The notes below the pieces were generated by a model. That model was not told the DNA's origin and ran no database searches. It was given only the letters and a program-made list of their open reading frames with translations. Positions 36,443 through 45,879 of a DNA stretch of 64,000 nt are shown piece by piece. Origin of the DNA: CALRWV02 sp943371965 (lineage in GTDB: Bacteria > Bacteroidota > JABWAT01). The stretch lies in assembly GCA_943371965.1 (NCBI GenBank), contig CALRWV020000001.1, positions 558,001 through 622,000 of the forward strand. Reading direction: 5' to 3'. Every line of letters starts with the position of its first letter. Positions within the stretch are counted from its first letter, which is position 1. The translations under genes and the position numbers were made by a program.

Positions 36443-37336
36443 ATGGATTTCGGTAAACTCACTGATGTTGATGATATTGATTTCTCGCTTCCGCCCGATC
36501 ATCCACGAACCAAATTGGTATTGAAAGAAAATTCAAGCAAGAAAGAATTGAAAATTTTTGTCGGAGCACCGGTTTGGGGAGATAAAGGTTTTGTGGGCAA
36601 AATTTATCCTCCAAAAACAAAATCCTCTGATTTTCTTTGGCATTATTCAAAACAATTCAATTGCATTGAAATGAATGGGACTTTTTATAAAATTCCAAGT
36701 ATTTCCGACGTGATAAAATGGAAAGAACAGGTTCACCCCAAATTTATTTTCAATCCCAAAATTTCCCAGATCATCAGTATTTCACTTCAGAAGGATAGAG
36801 TTCAAAAGTTGACCGATGAATTTTGTGATTCAATAATCCATTTTGAGAAAAATCTTGGTTTATCATTCATGATTCCTCCACCTCATTTCAAGCCTGAAAA
36901 AATAAAATTTCTGGAACGGTTTCTGGTTCAGTTTCCAAAAGGAATTCCATTGTCTGTTGAACTCCGTCATCCGAATTGGTACAGTGATTCTGACGTATTG
37001 AATGATGTTTTTGACATGTTTGAGGAATTGAAAATCACATCTATCATCACTGATGTTGCTGGACGCAGGGATGTTCTTCACCAACGATTGACAACTTCAA
37101 CTGCTGCAATCCGGTTTGGAGCAAATGATCTTCATCCGACTGATTTTGAACGGTTGGACGAATGGGTCAAACGGATTAAAGTTTGGAAAAAGCTGGGTTT
37201 GAAAACACTCTATTTTTGGCTTCATACGCCTAAAAAATCATTAACTGCAGAACTTGCCGTTCATTTCATCAACGAACTGAATAAAACGTGCGGAACAGCT
37301 GTTTTTCCTCCCAAACTCATCCTCCTCCAAAAATGA
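36443..37336 (+). CDS. DUF72 family protein
   Basis: The 297-aa product has the DUF72 TIM-barrel-like pattern: IFVGAPVWGDKGFVGKIYPP, FNCIEMNGTFYKIPS, FNPKISQIISISLQ and PLSVELRHPNWYSD, with the late block KTLYFWLHTPKKSLT. Family function is unknown. It is single in the window, with a 106-bp spacer before gatB. Confidence 0.88.
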   Translation: MDFGKLTDVDDIDFSLPPDHPRTKLVLKENSSKKELKIFVGAPVWGDKGFVGKIYPPKTKSSDFLWHYSKQFNCIEMNGTFYKIPSISDVIKWKEQVHPKFIFNPKISQIISISLQKDRVQKLTDEFCDSIIHFEKNLGLSFMIPPPHFKPEKIKFLERFLVQFPKGIPLSVELRHPNWYSDSDVLNDVFDMFEELKITSIITDVAGRRDVLHQRLTTSTAAIRFGANDLHPTDFERLDEWVKRIKVWKKLGLKTLYFWLHTPKKSLTAELAVHFINELNKTCGTAVFPPKLILLQK

Positions 37337-37380
37337 TTTGAATATTTTATTTGAATTTTCATCAATCCAACACATTATAA

Positions 37381-37412
37381 CTGTGGACTTTCGTTTCAAA
37401 TCCTTATTTTTG
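37381..37412 (+). promoter_or_regulatory. candidate promoter of gatB
   Basis: TATTTTTG (37405-37412) fits TAnnTTTG and lies 28 bp before the gatB ATG. The -33 site reads CTG rather than TTG (37381-37383, N21), so this is a good -7 with a one-base-off -33. Confidence 0.5.
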
Positions 37413-37440
37413 CAGACAAATTTTTAATATCAGAGAAAAA

Positions 37441-38886
37441 ATGAATCCCAAATACGAAGCTGTTATCGGACTTGAAGTCCACTCTCAACTTTCAACCAAT
37501 ACCAAGATTTTCTGTGGATGCTCAACCAAATTCGGAGCTCCTCCAAATTCACAGGTTTGTCCGGTTTGCTTGGGAATGCCTGGTGTACTTCCGGTTTTGA
37601 ACGAAAAAGTGATTGAATATGTAACCAGAATGGGTTTGGCTCACGGTTGCAATATTGCAGAACGGTCCATTTTTTCCCGCAAGAATTATTTTTATCCTGA
37701 TCTTCCAAAAGGATATCAGATTTCACAATACGACAATCCAATTTGTGAAGGTGGTCATATCACTTTTCAGTTGGATAATGGCGAAACGAAATCAATCCGT
37801 ATTATGCGGATTCACATGGAAGAAGATGCCGGAAAATCGCTTCATGATCAACATGCTGATACTTTTGTCGATTTGAACCGTTCTGGAACCCCTTTAATTG
37901 AAATCGTTTCAATGCCGGATATGAGAACCGCAGAAGAAGCCGGAAAGTATTTGACCAAACTCCGTCAGGCAGTCCGTTACCTTGAAGTTTGTGACGGCAA
38001 TATGGAAGAAGGAAGTTTGCGCTGTGATGCCAACGTTTCTGTACGTTTAAAAGGCGCTGAAAAATTTGGAACCCGTACGGAATTGAAAAACCTGAATTCA
38101 ATCAAGTTTGTTGAAAAAGCGATTGAATATGAAATAGAACGTCAGATTGATGTTTTGGAAGATGGTGGAGAAGTAAAACAGGTTACCTTGCTTTGGGATA
38201 ATGTAAAAAATGAAACCAGAGTTTTGCGTACCAAAGAAAACGCTCATGATTATCGCTACTTCCCTGAACCTGATCTGGTGACCGTTCATGTGACTAAGGA
38301 AATGATGGAATATGTTAAAAAGAACATGCCGGAACTTCCTGATCAGAAAGTTGAACGTTTTGTAAAGGAATATGGAATTCCTGAATATGACGCGAGAGTT
38401 CTTTCCGTTGATAAGGAAGTTGCCGATTATTTTGAACAAGTCTGCAAATTGGTAACAGATTACAAGGCTGCATCAAACTGGGTGATGGGCGAAGTGATGA
38501 GAATCTTGAAAGACAAACTGATTTCAATTTCAGAATTTTCATTGACTCCAACTCAAATTGCCGGAATTATTTCGCTGATAAAAGATGGAAAAATAAGCTC
38601 AACCATCGCAAAGGAATTGTTTGAAGAAATGCTGACCAATGGTGGCGATCCTTCACAAATTGTTGAAGCAAAAGGTTGGGTTCAGGTTTCTGATTTGGGA
38701 TTGATTGAATCAATCATTGAAACCATTATTAAAGACAATCCAGGTCAAGTTTCTGAATTGCTTTCAGGAAAAGATAAACTCTTCGGATTTTTTGTTGGTC
38801 AAACCATGAAAGTGATGAAGGGAAAAGGAAATCCGAAAGTGATCAATGATTTGCTGGTGAAGAAATTTGAAGGAATGAAAAACTGA
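37441..38886 (+). CDS. gatB: aspartyl/glutamyl-tRNA amidotransferase subunit B
   Basis: The 481-aa protein opens YEAVIGLEVHSQLSTNTKIFCGC, with the zinc cysteines FCGCSTKFG and QVCPVCLG, and has the LMRIHMEEDAGKS and DLNRSGTPLIEIVS motifs and the C-terminal YqeY-like tail. It forms GatCAB with GatA and GatC, which makes Gln-tRNA(Gln) and Asn-tRNA(Asn) from the misacylated precursors. Its partners are not in the window. A promoter box lies just upstream. Confidence 0.97.
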   Translation: MNPKYEAVIGLEVHSQLSTNTKIFCGCSTKFGAPPNSQVCPVCLGMPGVLPVLNEKVIEYVTRMGLAHGCNIAERSIFSRKNYFYPDLPKGYQISQYDNPICEGGHITFQLDNGETKSIRIMRIHMEEDAGKSLHDQHADTFVDLNRSGTPLIEIVSMPDMRTAEEAGKYLTKLRQAVRYLEVCDGNMEEGSLRCDANVSVRLKGAEKFGTRTELKNLNSIKFVEKAIEYEIERQIDVLEDGGEVKQVTLLWDNVKNETRVLRTKENAHDYRYFPEPDLVTVHVTKEMMEYVKKNMPELPDQKVERFVKEYGIPEYDARVLSVDKEVADYFEQVCKLVTDYKAASNWVMGEVMRILKDKLISISEFSLTPTQIAGIISLIKDGKISSTIAKELFEEMLTNGGDPSQIVEAKGWVQVSDLGLIESIIETIIKDNPGQVSELLSGKDKLFGFFVGQTMKVMKGKGNPKVINDLLVKKFEGMKN

Positions 38887-38970
38887 TCCACCAAGAACAC
38901 GAAGGATCACTAAGAATACAAAAGACTGATATTACTGCGGAAATCTTAGAAATCTGTGTTATCAGTATTC
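38884..38970. repeat. dispersed spacer repeats after gatB
   Basis: ATCCACCAAGAACACGAAGG followed by ATCACTAAG (38886-38914) resembles the ATCCACAAAG…ATCACTAAA block after acs (31808-31835). It is followed by a copy of the AATCTGTGTTATCAG repeat (38955-38970). Confidence 0.5.
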
Positions 38971-39006
38971 CACTATTTTAATTTGAACTTTATAAGGAAA
39001 AATAAA

Positions 39007-39759
39007 ATGCCAAAAACGATTATCGCCGGAAACTGGAAAATGAACAAGAATCTTTCAGAATCCGTTCAACTTGCTTCTGAAATTGTAAAAGCAACTTCTG
39101 CACTTTCAAATGGTGTTGAAGTTGTTGTTTGTCCGGTTTTTACACACTTGGAAGCAGTAAAAGAAGTGATTAAAAATACTTCTGTGAAATTGGGTGCTCA
39201 AAATTGTTATCCTGCAGATTCAGGTGCATTTACAGGTGAAGTTTCGGGTTCAATGCTGAAATCTATCGGTGTTGAATATGTCATTTTAGGTCATTCAGAA
39301 CGCCGTCAGTATTTCAAAGAAACTGATGAATTTATCAACAAGAAAATCCATCACGTTTTGGCTCATGGAATGAAACCGATTTATTGTGTTGGTGAACTTC
39401 TTGAAGAACGTGAAGCAAATATTACCCATAAAGTCGTAACTGAACAAATTGAAAAAGGGTTGACTGGAATTTCTGCAGAACAAATGAAAAATATTGTAAT
39501 TGCCTACGAACCGGTTTGGGCTATCGGGACTGGAAAAACAGCATCACCAGAACAGACAAATGAGGTTCACGAACTGATCAGAAATTTATTGGTGAAATTG
39601 GTTGGTAACTCTGCAAATGAAGTAACCATTCAGTACGGCGGTTCAATGAAACCGGATAACGCAAAAGAACTTTTAGCTCAATCACAGATAAACGGTGGTT
39701 TAATTGGCGGAGCATCATTGAAAGCTAGTGATTTTCTTGCAATTTGTTCAGCAAAATAA
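39007..39759 (+). CDS. tpiA: triosephosphate isomerase
   Basis: I start at ATG 39007 (MPKTIIAGNWKMNK), with AAGGA at 38995-38999; an upstream in-frame start would add an odd extension. The 250-aa enzyme has the catalytic AGNWKMN lysine, H in ILGHSERRQYF, and E in VIAYEPVWAIGTGKTAS, plus the loop YGGSMKPDNAKELLAQ. It interconverts dihydroxyacetone phosphate and glyceraldehyde 3-phosphate. A strong hairpin follows. Confidence 0.97.
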   Translation: MPKTIIAGNWKMNKNLSESVQLASEIVKATSALSNGVEVVVCPVFTHLEAVKEVIKNTSVKLGAQNCYPADSGAFTGEVSGSMLKSIGVEYVILGHSERRQYFKETDEFINKKIHHVLAHGMKPIYCVGELLEEREANITHKVVTEQIEKGLTGISAEQMKNIVIAYEPVWAIGTGKTASPEQTNEVHELIRNLLVKLVGNSANEVTIQYGGSMKPDNAKELLAQSQINGGLIGGASLKASDFLAICSAK

Positions 39760-39770
39760 TCTGTAAAACA

Positions 39771-39812
39771 AATTCCCCGAGAGTTTGGAACTCTCGGGGA
39801 ATTGTCTTTATA
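39771..39812 (+). terminator. hairpin terminator after tpiA
   Basis: A perfect 15-bp stem (39771-39785 with 39789-39803) closes a TGG loop. The following GTCTTTATATT is only weakly T-rich, so termination may be incomplete. The shape matches the acs terminator. Confidence 0.8.
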
Positions 39813-39914
39813 TTCTCCGCATTTGATAAAACACTGTTTTTGGAACTTATATCAGAATTCGTTAAGTTTGTCCACAATGTGATGCTTATTTAACTCCATT
39901 GTAAACAGGTGTAT

Positions 39915-40412
39915 ATGCAGGTTTTGGTTCTCAACCAAAATTACGAAGCGTTGACAGTTACCGATCCTTACAAAGCGTTCGTGATGCTGTATCTCGGGAA
40001 AGCAGAGTTGATTGAATCCTACGAAAACAGATTCCTGATTTCTATCAATTCGAGACATCCGCTACCAAGTATTGTGCGCTTACGGTCTTATATCATGATT
40101 CCATACAAAAGAATCATGCTTTCAAGAAAAAATGTACTCCGCCGCGATAATAACAGATGCCAATATTGCAACCGACATCAAAATGATTTAACCATTGATC
40201 ACGTAATTCCAAAATCTTTGGGTGGACAGGATTCGTGGGAAAATCTGGTTGCGGCCTGTCATAAATGCAACAATAAAAAGGGAAGCAGAACTCCCGATCA
40301 GGCAAATATGCCACTTTTAAGCAAACCATTTAAACCAAGTCATGTGCTTTTTCTTCGTCAGTATGTAAATTTTATCGATGAAAAGTGGAAACCCTATTTA
40401 TTTATGAATTAA
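39915..40412 (+). CDS. HNH endonuclease
   Basis: I start at ATG 39915 (MQVLVLNQNYEALTV); a GTG at 39909 is two codons upstream. The 165-aa protein has the zinc cysteines CQYC, the HNH core LTIDHVIPKSLGGQDSWENLVAACHKCNNKKG, and the N-terminal VLNQNYEAL and FVMLYLGKAELIE segments of the group common in Bacteroidota. It is a solitary nuclease with no modification gene next to it; it could act in DNA repair or defence. Confidence 0.9.
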   Translation: MQVLVLNQNYEALTVTDPYKAFVMLYLGKAELIESYENRFLISINSRHPLPSIVRLRSYIMIPYKRIMLSRKNVLRRDNNRCQYCNRHQNDLTIDHVIPKSLGGQDSWENLVAACHKCNNKKGSRTPDQANMPLLSKPFKPSHVLFLRQYVNFIDEKWKPYLFMN

Positions 40413-40419
40413 ATTTGAT

Positions 40420-40627
40420 TAGCTTTGTGGTAAATCAGACCTCACGCGTCTATTCCCTTTTTGAACACTAACTCCTGCAATCATAAAAAGGGAACACTTT
40501 AAAATCAGAATGAAAGTTAAATTTTGAAATTGATCTCTGGAATTTCGTTTAACACGAAGTAAAGTCGATTCCAACTATTATAAATTTTTCCGCAACAAAT
40601 TTGAATTTCTCCGTTTAAAATATATCA
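40420..40627 (+). promoter_or_regulatory. trpS leader: -7 box and inverted repeat
   Basis: TAGCTTTG (40420-40427) is a full -7 match, so the trpS leader would be about 190 bases. It contains a 10-bp inverted repeat (TTCCCTTTTT, 40453-40462, with AAAAAGGGAA, 40485-40494). I see no Trp-rich leader peptide or T-box signature. Confidence 0.45.
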
Positions 40628-41605
40628 ATGAAAAAAATTATTCTTTCCGGTATGAGACCAACCGGACGTCTTCATATTGGACACTATGTTGGTGCACTTG
40701 AAAATTGGATTTCACTTCAAAATGAATTTCAGAATTACCATTTGGTTGCTGATTATCATGCACTTACCACCAATCAGGATTCTACTAATATTGAACAGCA
40801 CACCATTGATATGGTGATGGATTGGTTGGCAGCGGGAATTGATCCGGAAAAAAGTCCGATTTTCAGACAAAGTCAGGTGAAACAACATGCAGAATTATTC
40901 CTGATTTTTTCCATGCTGATTACAACCGGTAGGTTGGAACGAAACCCAACTTTAAAGGAACAGGTTCGAGATGAAGAATCCGATTCCATCGTTTATGGAT
41001 TTTTAGGTTATCCTGTTTTACAGTCAGCTGACATTTTGCTTTACAAAGGTCAGGTTGTTCCCGTTGGTGAAGATCAGTTGGCGCATATAGAAATTACCCG
41101 CGAAATTGCCAGAAAATTCAACCTTCAATACGGAAACGTTTTCCCGGAATCAGAAGCAAAATTGACCAAAATTTCACGGCTTCCCGGTTTGGATGGAAAA
41201 GCAAAAATGTCAAAATCGTTAGGAAATACGGTTTATCTTTCCGATCCTCCTGAAGAAATTGAGAAAACACTTAAAAAAGCAGTTACCGATACACAAAAAA
41301 TCAGAAAAAATGATCCGGGCAGACCTGAGGTTTGTGTTGTTTACACTTATCACGAAAAATTCAATACGAATGAAGCAGAACAGATTGCTGTCGATTGCCG
41401 TTCTGGAGCTTTGGGATGTGTAACCTGCAAAATAAATTGTGCTTCAAAAATCAGCAGCTTTTTTGAACCTTTGAGAGAACGCAGAAAACCGTTTGAAGAA
41501 AATCCGGAACTGGTAAAACAGATACTACTGGATGGCGAATCCAAAGCAAGAAAAGTGGCGGAAAAAACTATGGCAGAAGTTCATCAGGTGATGAGGCTGG
41601 GATGA
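40628..41605 (+). CDS. trpS: tryptophanyl-tRNA synthetase
   Basis: The 325-aa class I synthetase has the HIGH-like signature PTGRLHIGHYVGALENW and the KMSKS loop DGKAKMSKSLGN. It is full length for a bacterial TrpRS. Its stop overlaps the scpA start by 4 bp (ATGA 41602-41605), so it heads a run into the condensin genes. A long leader with a hairpin precedes it. Confidence 0.97.
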   Translation: MKKIILSGMRPTGRLHIGHYVGALENWISLQNEFQNYHLVADYHALTTNQDSTNIEQHTIDMVMDWLAAGIDPEKSPIFRQSQVKQHAELFLIFSMLITTGRLERNPTLKEQVRDEESDSIVYGFLGYPVLQSADILLYKGQVVPVGEDQLAHIEITREIARKFNLQYGNVFPESEAKLTKISRLPGLDGKAKMSKSLGNTVYLSDPPEEIEKTLKKAVTDTQKIRKNDPGRPEVCVVYTYHEKFNTNEAEQIAVDCRSGALGCVTCKINCASKISSFFEPLRERRKPFEENPELVKQILLDGESKARKVAEKTMAEVHQVMRLG

Positions 41606-42390
41606 GTATTTACAAAGTAAAACTTGAAAATTTTGAAGGTCCGCTGGATCTGTTGTTGTTCTTTATCAGACGTGATGAACTCAATATTTATGATATTCCA
41701 ATCAATCACATAACAAAGGAATTTCTTTCCTACGTTCATTACATTCAGAAATTGGATTTGGAAATTGCCGGTGAATTTATTTACATGGCATCGTTCCTTT
41801 TGTCGATTAAATCCAGAATGCTGCTTCCACAGGCTGAACAGGATGGAGATGCTGAACCTGAAGATCCACGTGCAGAACTGGTACGGCGTTTGCTTGAATA
41901 TAAACGGTTCAAGGAAATGGCTTCTGTGATGGAACAGAAAGAGGCTGATCAATCCTTTATTTACCACCGCGAATTTTTTGATGGTGAAGTGAAAATGGTT
42001 GATGAAGTGGACGATGTTGAAATTGGTGTTACACTTAAAGACATTACCCTTTGGGATTTGATGCTGGTTTACAAACAGGCACTTCAAAATCAACCAAAAC
42101 AGACATTTCACCAGATTACCAAAATATCAACAACAATTGAGGATCAGATTTTACTGATTACAGAATGGGTTGAAACCAAACAGAGATTTGCGTTTACTGA
42201 TCTGGTACTTACAATCATGCATGAAAAAATTGTTGTAGTTGTTACGTTTTTGGCAATTCTGGAAATGACAAAACTTGGAAAAATCAGTTTGCTGATCAAT
42301 GAAGATTTATCGGATTTTTATGTGATAAAACGGGAAGCACCACTTGAAGAAGATGATGTAATTGAAGAGGAAAAACCTGTCAATGAATGA
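41602..42390 (+). CDS. scpA: segregation and condensation protein ScpA
   Basis: The 262-aa kleisin begins YKVKLENFEGPLDLLLFFIRRDELNIYDIPI, with the usual N-domain that binds SMC, followed by AGEFIYMASFLLSIKSRMLLP. An acidic linker follows, then the C-domain ending in the charged tail EEDDVIEEEKPVNE. It bridges SMC heads together with ScpB. It overlaps scpB by 8 bp. Confidence 0.95.
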   Translation: MSIYKVKLENFEGPLDLLLFFIRRDELNIYDIPINHITKEFLSYVHYIQKLDLEIAGEFIYMASFLLSIKSRMLLPQAEQDGDAEPEDPRAELVRRLLEYKRFKEMASVMEQKEADQSFIYHREFFDGEVKMVDEVDDVEIGVTLKDITLWDLMLVYKQALQNQPKQTFHQITKISTTIEDQILLITEWVETKQRFAFTDLVLTIMHEKIVVVVTFLAILEMTKLGKISLLINEDLSDFYVIKREAPLEEDDVIEEEKPVNE

Positions 42391-43153
42391 AGAAAATGAA
42401 ATAATTGAAGAACCTCAAAACGAGGAAAAGCCTGAAATGAGAGATACTGTTACCGACGACTTGTTCGTTGCTGATCAGGTGCTGATTCCCATTGTGGAAG
42501 CTATCATATTTGCATCGGAAACACCAATTTCTGCAAAAATGCTGAAATCAATGCTGGATGAAAACAAGGAAGAATTCGGAACCGAAATTACTCTTGGAAG
42601 AGTTGTTGAAGTTGCTGAACGCATCAAAGCAAAATTCGAAACCGAACAGTTTGCTTTTCAGTTGACCGAAATTGCTGACGGTTATTTTTTCATGTCGAAA
42701 CCAGAGTTTGCACCTTGGATCGGAAAGCTTTACCGGAACAAACAGTATAAAAAATTAAGTCAGGCTTCTTTGGAAACTTTGGCAATTGTTTCCTACAAGC
42801 AACCAATTTCAAAACCTGAAATTGAAAACATCCGTGGAGTGAATGCAGATTATGCAATCAAAACACTGATGGAAAGAAATCTGATTACGGTTGTAGGAAG
42901 ATCGGCAGCAGTTGGGAAACCGTTGCTGTATGGAACAACAAATGAATTTTTAATGCACTTTGGTTTGAAGTCAATTGAAGAACTTCCAAAACCACGTGAA
43001 ATTTCAGAAATTATCAAAGACGAAGATTTTGATTTTGAACAGCAAATGAAAATCAGAATTGAAGAAAAAACAGAAGTAAACGACGAACAAGAGACTGACG
43101 AAAATCAAGTCCCCCAGGAAGATAACGCGGAGAATCAAAATGAGAACGAATAA
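42383..43153 (+). CDS. scpB: segregation and condensation protein ScpB
   Basis: ATG 42383, inside the end of scpA, starts a protein with an acidic N-terminal tail, giving 256 aa. The two winged helices carry VEAIIFASETPISAKMLKSML and LSQASLETLAIVSYKQPISKPEIENIRGVNADYAIKTL, the ScpB signature. The C-terminus is a long acidic tail (NDEQETDENQVPQEDNAENQ). It acts as a dimer on ScpA in the SMC complex. It overlaps rluB by 14 bp. Confidence 0.95.
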   Translation: MNEENEIIEEPQNEEKPEMRDTVTDDLFVADQVLIPIVEAIIFASETPISAKMLKSMLDENKEEFGTEITLGRVVEVAERIKAKFETEQFAFQLTEIADGYFFMSKPEFAPWIGKLYRNKQYKKLSQASLETLAIVSYKQPISKPEIENIRGVNADYAIKTLMERNLITVVGRSAAVGKPLLYGTTNEFLMHFGLKSIEELPKPREISEIIKDEDFDFEQQMKIRIEEKTEVNDEQETDENQVPQEDNAENQNENE

Positions 43154-44462
43154 TTTCAGTCGCCCCAAAAGACGAATATTCAACGGAAACAAAGCCAGAG
43201 GCGGAAATCCCAACGGCAACAGAGGCGGTCATCAACAAAACCCTCGTTGGGGTGAAGGCAATGAGCCTAATTTCAATACAAAAGATAATATTGATGAATA
43301 CGGAATTTCCAAATCAAGATCACGTGATTACATTGAACGTGAGCACAAGAAATATGGTTATTCGGTTGACTCTTTAACTGGAAACCAGGTCAACAATCCT
43401 GCAAATTCCGGAAGGCAACCGGTTGTAACCATTGAAAAAATCTGGCGTCCTGATGCTAATAAATATCAATCAACGCTTCAGCAGATTGAACCTCAAAAAC
43501 GTCAGCAAACCCAGAAAACCACACAACGTCCGGGTCAGGGAAAATTCGGAAAAGTAAAACCGAGTCTAACAGGGTCTTCTACAGGAAAACCGAATTCAGG
43601 GAATCCGAATCAGGGAAAAACGAATTCTGGAAAACCAAACCGAGATCCGAATTTCAAACCGAATCCGAAATTTGCAAAAAACAGAAACCAGCCCCAAAAA
43701 CCTAACAATTCACCAAAATCAAATCCTTCTGAAAAGGAGGATGTCCGGTTAAATAAATTTTTGAGTCAGCAGGGAGTTGTTTCAAGAAGAAAAGCAGATT
43801 TGTTGATTGAAAAAGGAAAAGTAACCATTAACGGTAAAAGAGTTACTGAACTTGGAACCAAAATCAATCCGGGTGAAGACAGAATTGTTGTCAACGGTGA
43901 GCAGGTTGCCAATACAACTGAACAACCAATTTATCTTCTGCTGAATAAACCAAAAGATACCATAACAACACGTGCTGATGAAAAAGACCGTAAAATTGTG
44001 ATGGATCTGATCAAGGAAGATATCCGCAATAAAATTGTTCCTGTTGGCCGTCTTGATAGAGATACAACCGGAGTTTTGCTTCTGACAAATGATGGTGAAT
44101 TGACTTACCGTTTAACGCATCCATCTTATGAAATTCCGCGTTCGTATTTAGTGACTTTGAATGAATCGATTACCAAACAGAAAATCAACAAAATTCTTTC
44201 GGGAATTGAGTTGGAAGATGGTTTGGCAAAAATTACTTCGCTTGAACACACACCTGACAGCAAGAGAGAATTGATTCTTACTTTGCAGGAAGGAAAGAAC
44301 CGCGAAGTCCGCCGTATTTTTGAAGCTTTGGGATATGAAGTTGAAAAACTTGACCGCATCAATTTCGGTGGAATTACTTCAGAAGGGCTTCAACGCGGGG
44401 AATACCGTCCACTTTCGAAAAGAGAAATTGCTTACCTGAAATCTCTGGTAAAACTCGATTGA
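43140..44462 (+). CDS. rluB: RluB-type pseudouridine synthase with long disordered N-tail
   Basis: The 440-aa protein has an S4 domain (DVRLNKFLSQQGVVSRRKADLLIEKGKVTING) and a catalytic domain with the aspartate in VPVGRLDRDTTGVLLLTNDGEL and the closing LQEGKNREVRRIFEALG. About 200 N-terminal residues are Asn/Gly/Pro/Lys-rich low complexity (GNPNGNRGGHQQNPRWGEGN; GKPNSGNPNQGKTNSGKPN), probably RNA-binding or disordered. It modifies 23S rRNA. It lies in the scp operon, as in other bacteria. Confidence 0.92.
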   Translation: MRTNNFSRPKRRIFNGNKARGGNPNGNRGGHQQNPRWGEGNEPNFNTKDNIDEYGISKSRSRDYIEREHKKYGYSVDSLTGNQVNNPANSGRQPVVTIEKIWRPDANKYQSTLQQIEPQKRQQTQKTTQRPGQGKFGKVKPSLTGSSTGKPNSGNPNQGKTNSGKPNRDPNFKPNPKFAKNRNQPQKPNNSPKSNPSEKEDVRLNKFLSQQGVVSRRKADLLIEKGKVTINGKRVTELGTKINPGEDRIVVNGEQVANTTEQPIYLLLNKPKDTITTRADEKDRKIVMDLIKEDIRNKIVPVGRLDRDTTGVLLLTNDGELTYRLTHPSYEIPRSYLVTLNESITKQKINKILSGIELEDGLAKITSLEHTPDSKRELILTLQEGKNREVRRIFEALGYEVEKLDRINFGGITSEGLQRGEYRPLSKREIAYLKSLVKLD

Positions 44463-44478
44463 GAAATCAGACCACATC

Positions 44479-45879
44479 ATGAGTAAACCGCATATCATTG
44501 TTATTGATGATTACAAAGCAACTTTGGAAAGTTTAACTGTTCTGCTTGAAGGAAATGACTATCAGGTCACAACTGCAGCAAACGGTGAAATTGGACTGAA
44601 ATTGTTAGGTCAGAATGATTATGATCTGGTTATGCTCGATGTCAAAATGCCCGGAATTGACGGTTTCGAAGTCATTGAACGGTTGAAACGCGATAAACCT
44701 GAACTTCCGGTTATCATTTTCTCTGCACACGACAGCCAAAATTCTGCTATGAAAGCTGCTGCTCTTGGAGCTTTTGATTTCCTCGAAAAACCGATTGATA
44801 CCGACCGGCTTCTGATTACCATCCGAAATGGAATTGAAAAAAATAAACTTCTCAAAGAGAACAAAACCCTTAAAACAAGAATTGAAGGAACCGCAGATAT
44901 TCTAGGAGTTTCAAAAGCAATTCAGGAAATCCGTGAGCTGATTTTCAGAGTTGCAAAAACGGATGCACGTGTTTTGATTACCGGTGAAAATGGTACAGGT
45001 AAAGAGTTGGTTGCAAGAGCAATCCACAAACATTCGGCAAGAAATACTGGAACATTGGTTGAAATAAATTGTGCTGCAATTCCACAGGAATTAATTGAAT
45101 CTGAATTGTTTGGTCATGAAAAAGGATCATTTACAGGTGCGACAGGACAACGAATTGGAAAATTTGAATTAGCCGATGGTGGAACATTGTTCATGGATGA
45201 AATCGGTGACATGTCGCTTTCAGCACAAGCAAAAGTTTTACGTGCACTTCAAAATAACTCCATCCAGCGTGTAGGCGGTACTGAAAGCATAACAGTTGAT
45301 GTTAGGGTTATTGCTGCCACAAATAAAAATCTCCCCGAAATGATTGAGAAAGGTGAGTTCCGTGAAGATTTATATCACCGTTTGAATGTCATTCCAATTG
45401 TTGCACCTCCTCTTAGAGACCGATCAGAAGATATTCCGATTTTGGCAAAACATTTTGCAAAAGAAATAGCTGCAAAATATTTGTTTCCAGTGAAAGAGTT
45501 TGATCAGTCAGCGCTTCAATTGTTGTCTCAGCTGGAATGGAAAGGCAATGTTCGCGAATTGCAGAATGTGGTTGAACGTCTGCTTGTGATGTCAAAGAAC
45601 ACCGTAATTTCAAAAGAAGATGTTGCAAAGTTTGTCACTTTTACATTGCCGAAAGAAATTACCTCACATGATGAAATATTTGATTTACACGATGATTTTC
45701 AGGCATTCAAAGACATGACTGAGAAAATATTCATTGAAAAAAAACTTGAGAAATTTGGATGGAACATTTCAAAAACTGCTGAAGCCATTGATATTCAGCG
45801 CAGTCATTTGTACAACAAAATTGAAAAATATGGAATCAAAAAGGCTGGGCATTCGGAAAAAGAGGGAGCTTTAAATTGA
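44479..45879 (+). CDS. sigma-54-type response regulator (NtrC/AtoC-like)
   Basis: The 466-aa protein has a receiver domain (phospho-Asp in LVMLDVKMPGIDG), an AAA+ domain with Walker A GENGTGKE, GSFTGA in place of GAFTGA (the loop that contacts sigma-54), FMDEIGD (Walker B) and an arginine finger region, and a Fis-type HTH at the C-terminus (WNISKTAEAIDIQRSHLYNKI). It is an ATP-driven activator of sigma-54 promoters. No cognate kinase is next to it. lolD follows with a 4-bp overlap. Confidence 0.94.
   Translation: MSKPHIIVIDDYKATLESLTVLLEGNDYQVTTAANGEIGLKLLGQNDYDLVMLDVKMPGIDGFEVIERLKRDKPELPVIIFSAHDSQNSAMKAAALGAFDFLEKPIDTDRLLITIRNGIEKNKLLKENKTLKTRIEGTADILGVSKAIQEIRELIFRVAKTDARVLITGENGTGKELVARAIHKHSARNTGTLVEINCAAIPQELIESELFGHEKGSFTGATGQRIGKFELADGGTLFMDEIGDMSLSAQAKVLRALQNNSIQRVGGTESITVDVRVIAATNKNLPEMIEKGEFREDLYHRLNVIPIVAPPLRDRSEDIPILAKHFAKEIAAKYLFPVKEFDQSALQLLSQLEWKGNVRELQNVVERLLVMSKNTVISKEDVAKFVTFTLPKEITSHDEIFDLHDDFQAFKDMTEKIFIEKKLEKFGWNISKTAEAIDIQRSHLYNKIEKYGIKKAGHSEKEGALN

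Noticed and set aside
40453..40494. T-box or Trp attenuator before trpS
   Set aside because: No T-box core and no run of Trp codons; the only short ORF found, MKVKF, has none.
41584..42111. 175-aa minus-strand ORF
   Set aside because: Antisense to scpA, which has clear kleisin motifs.
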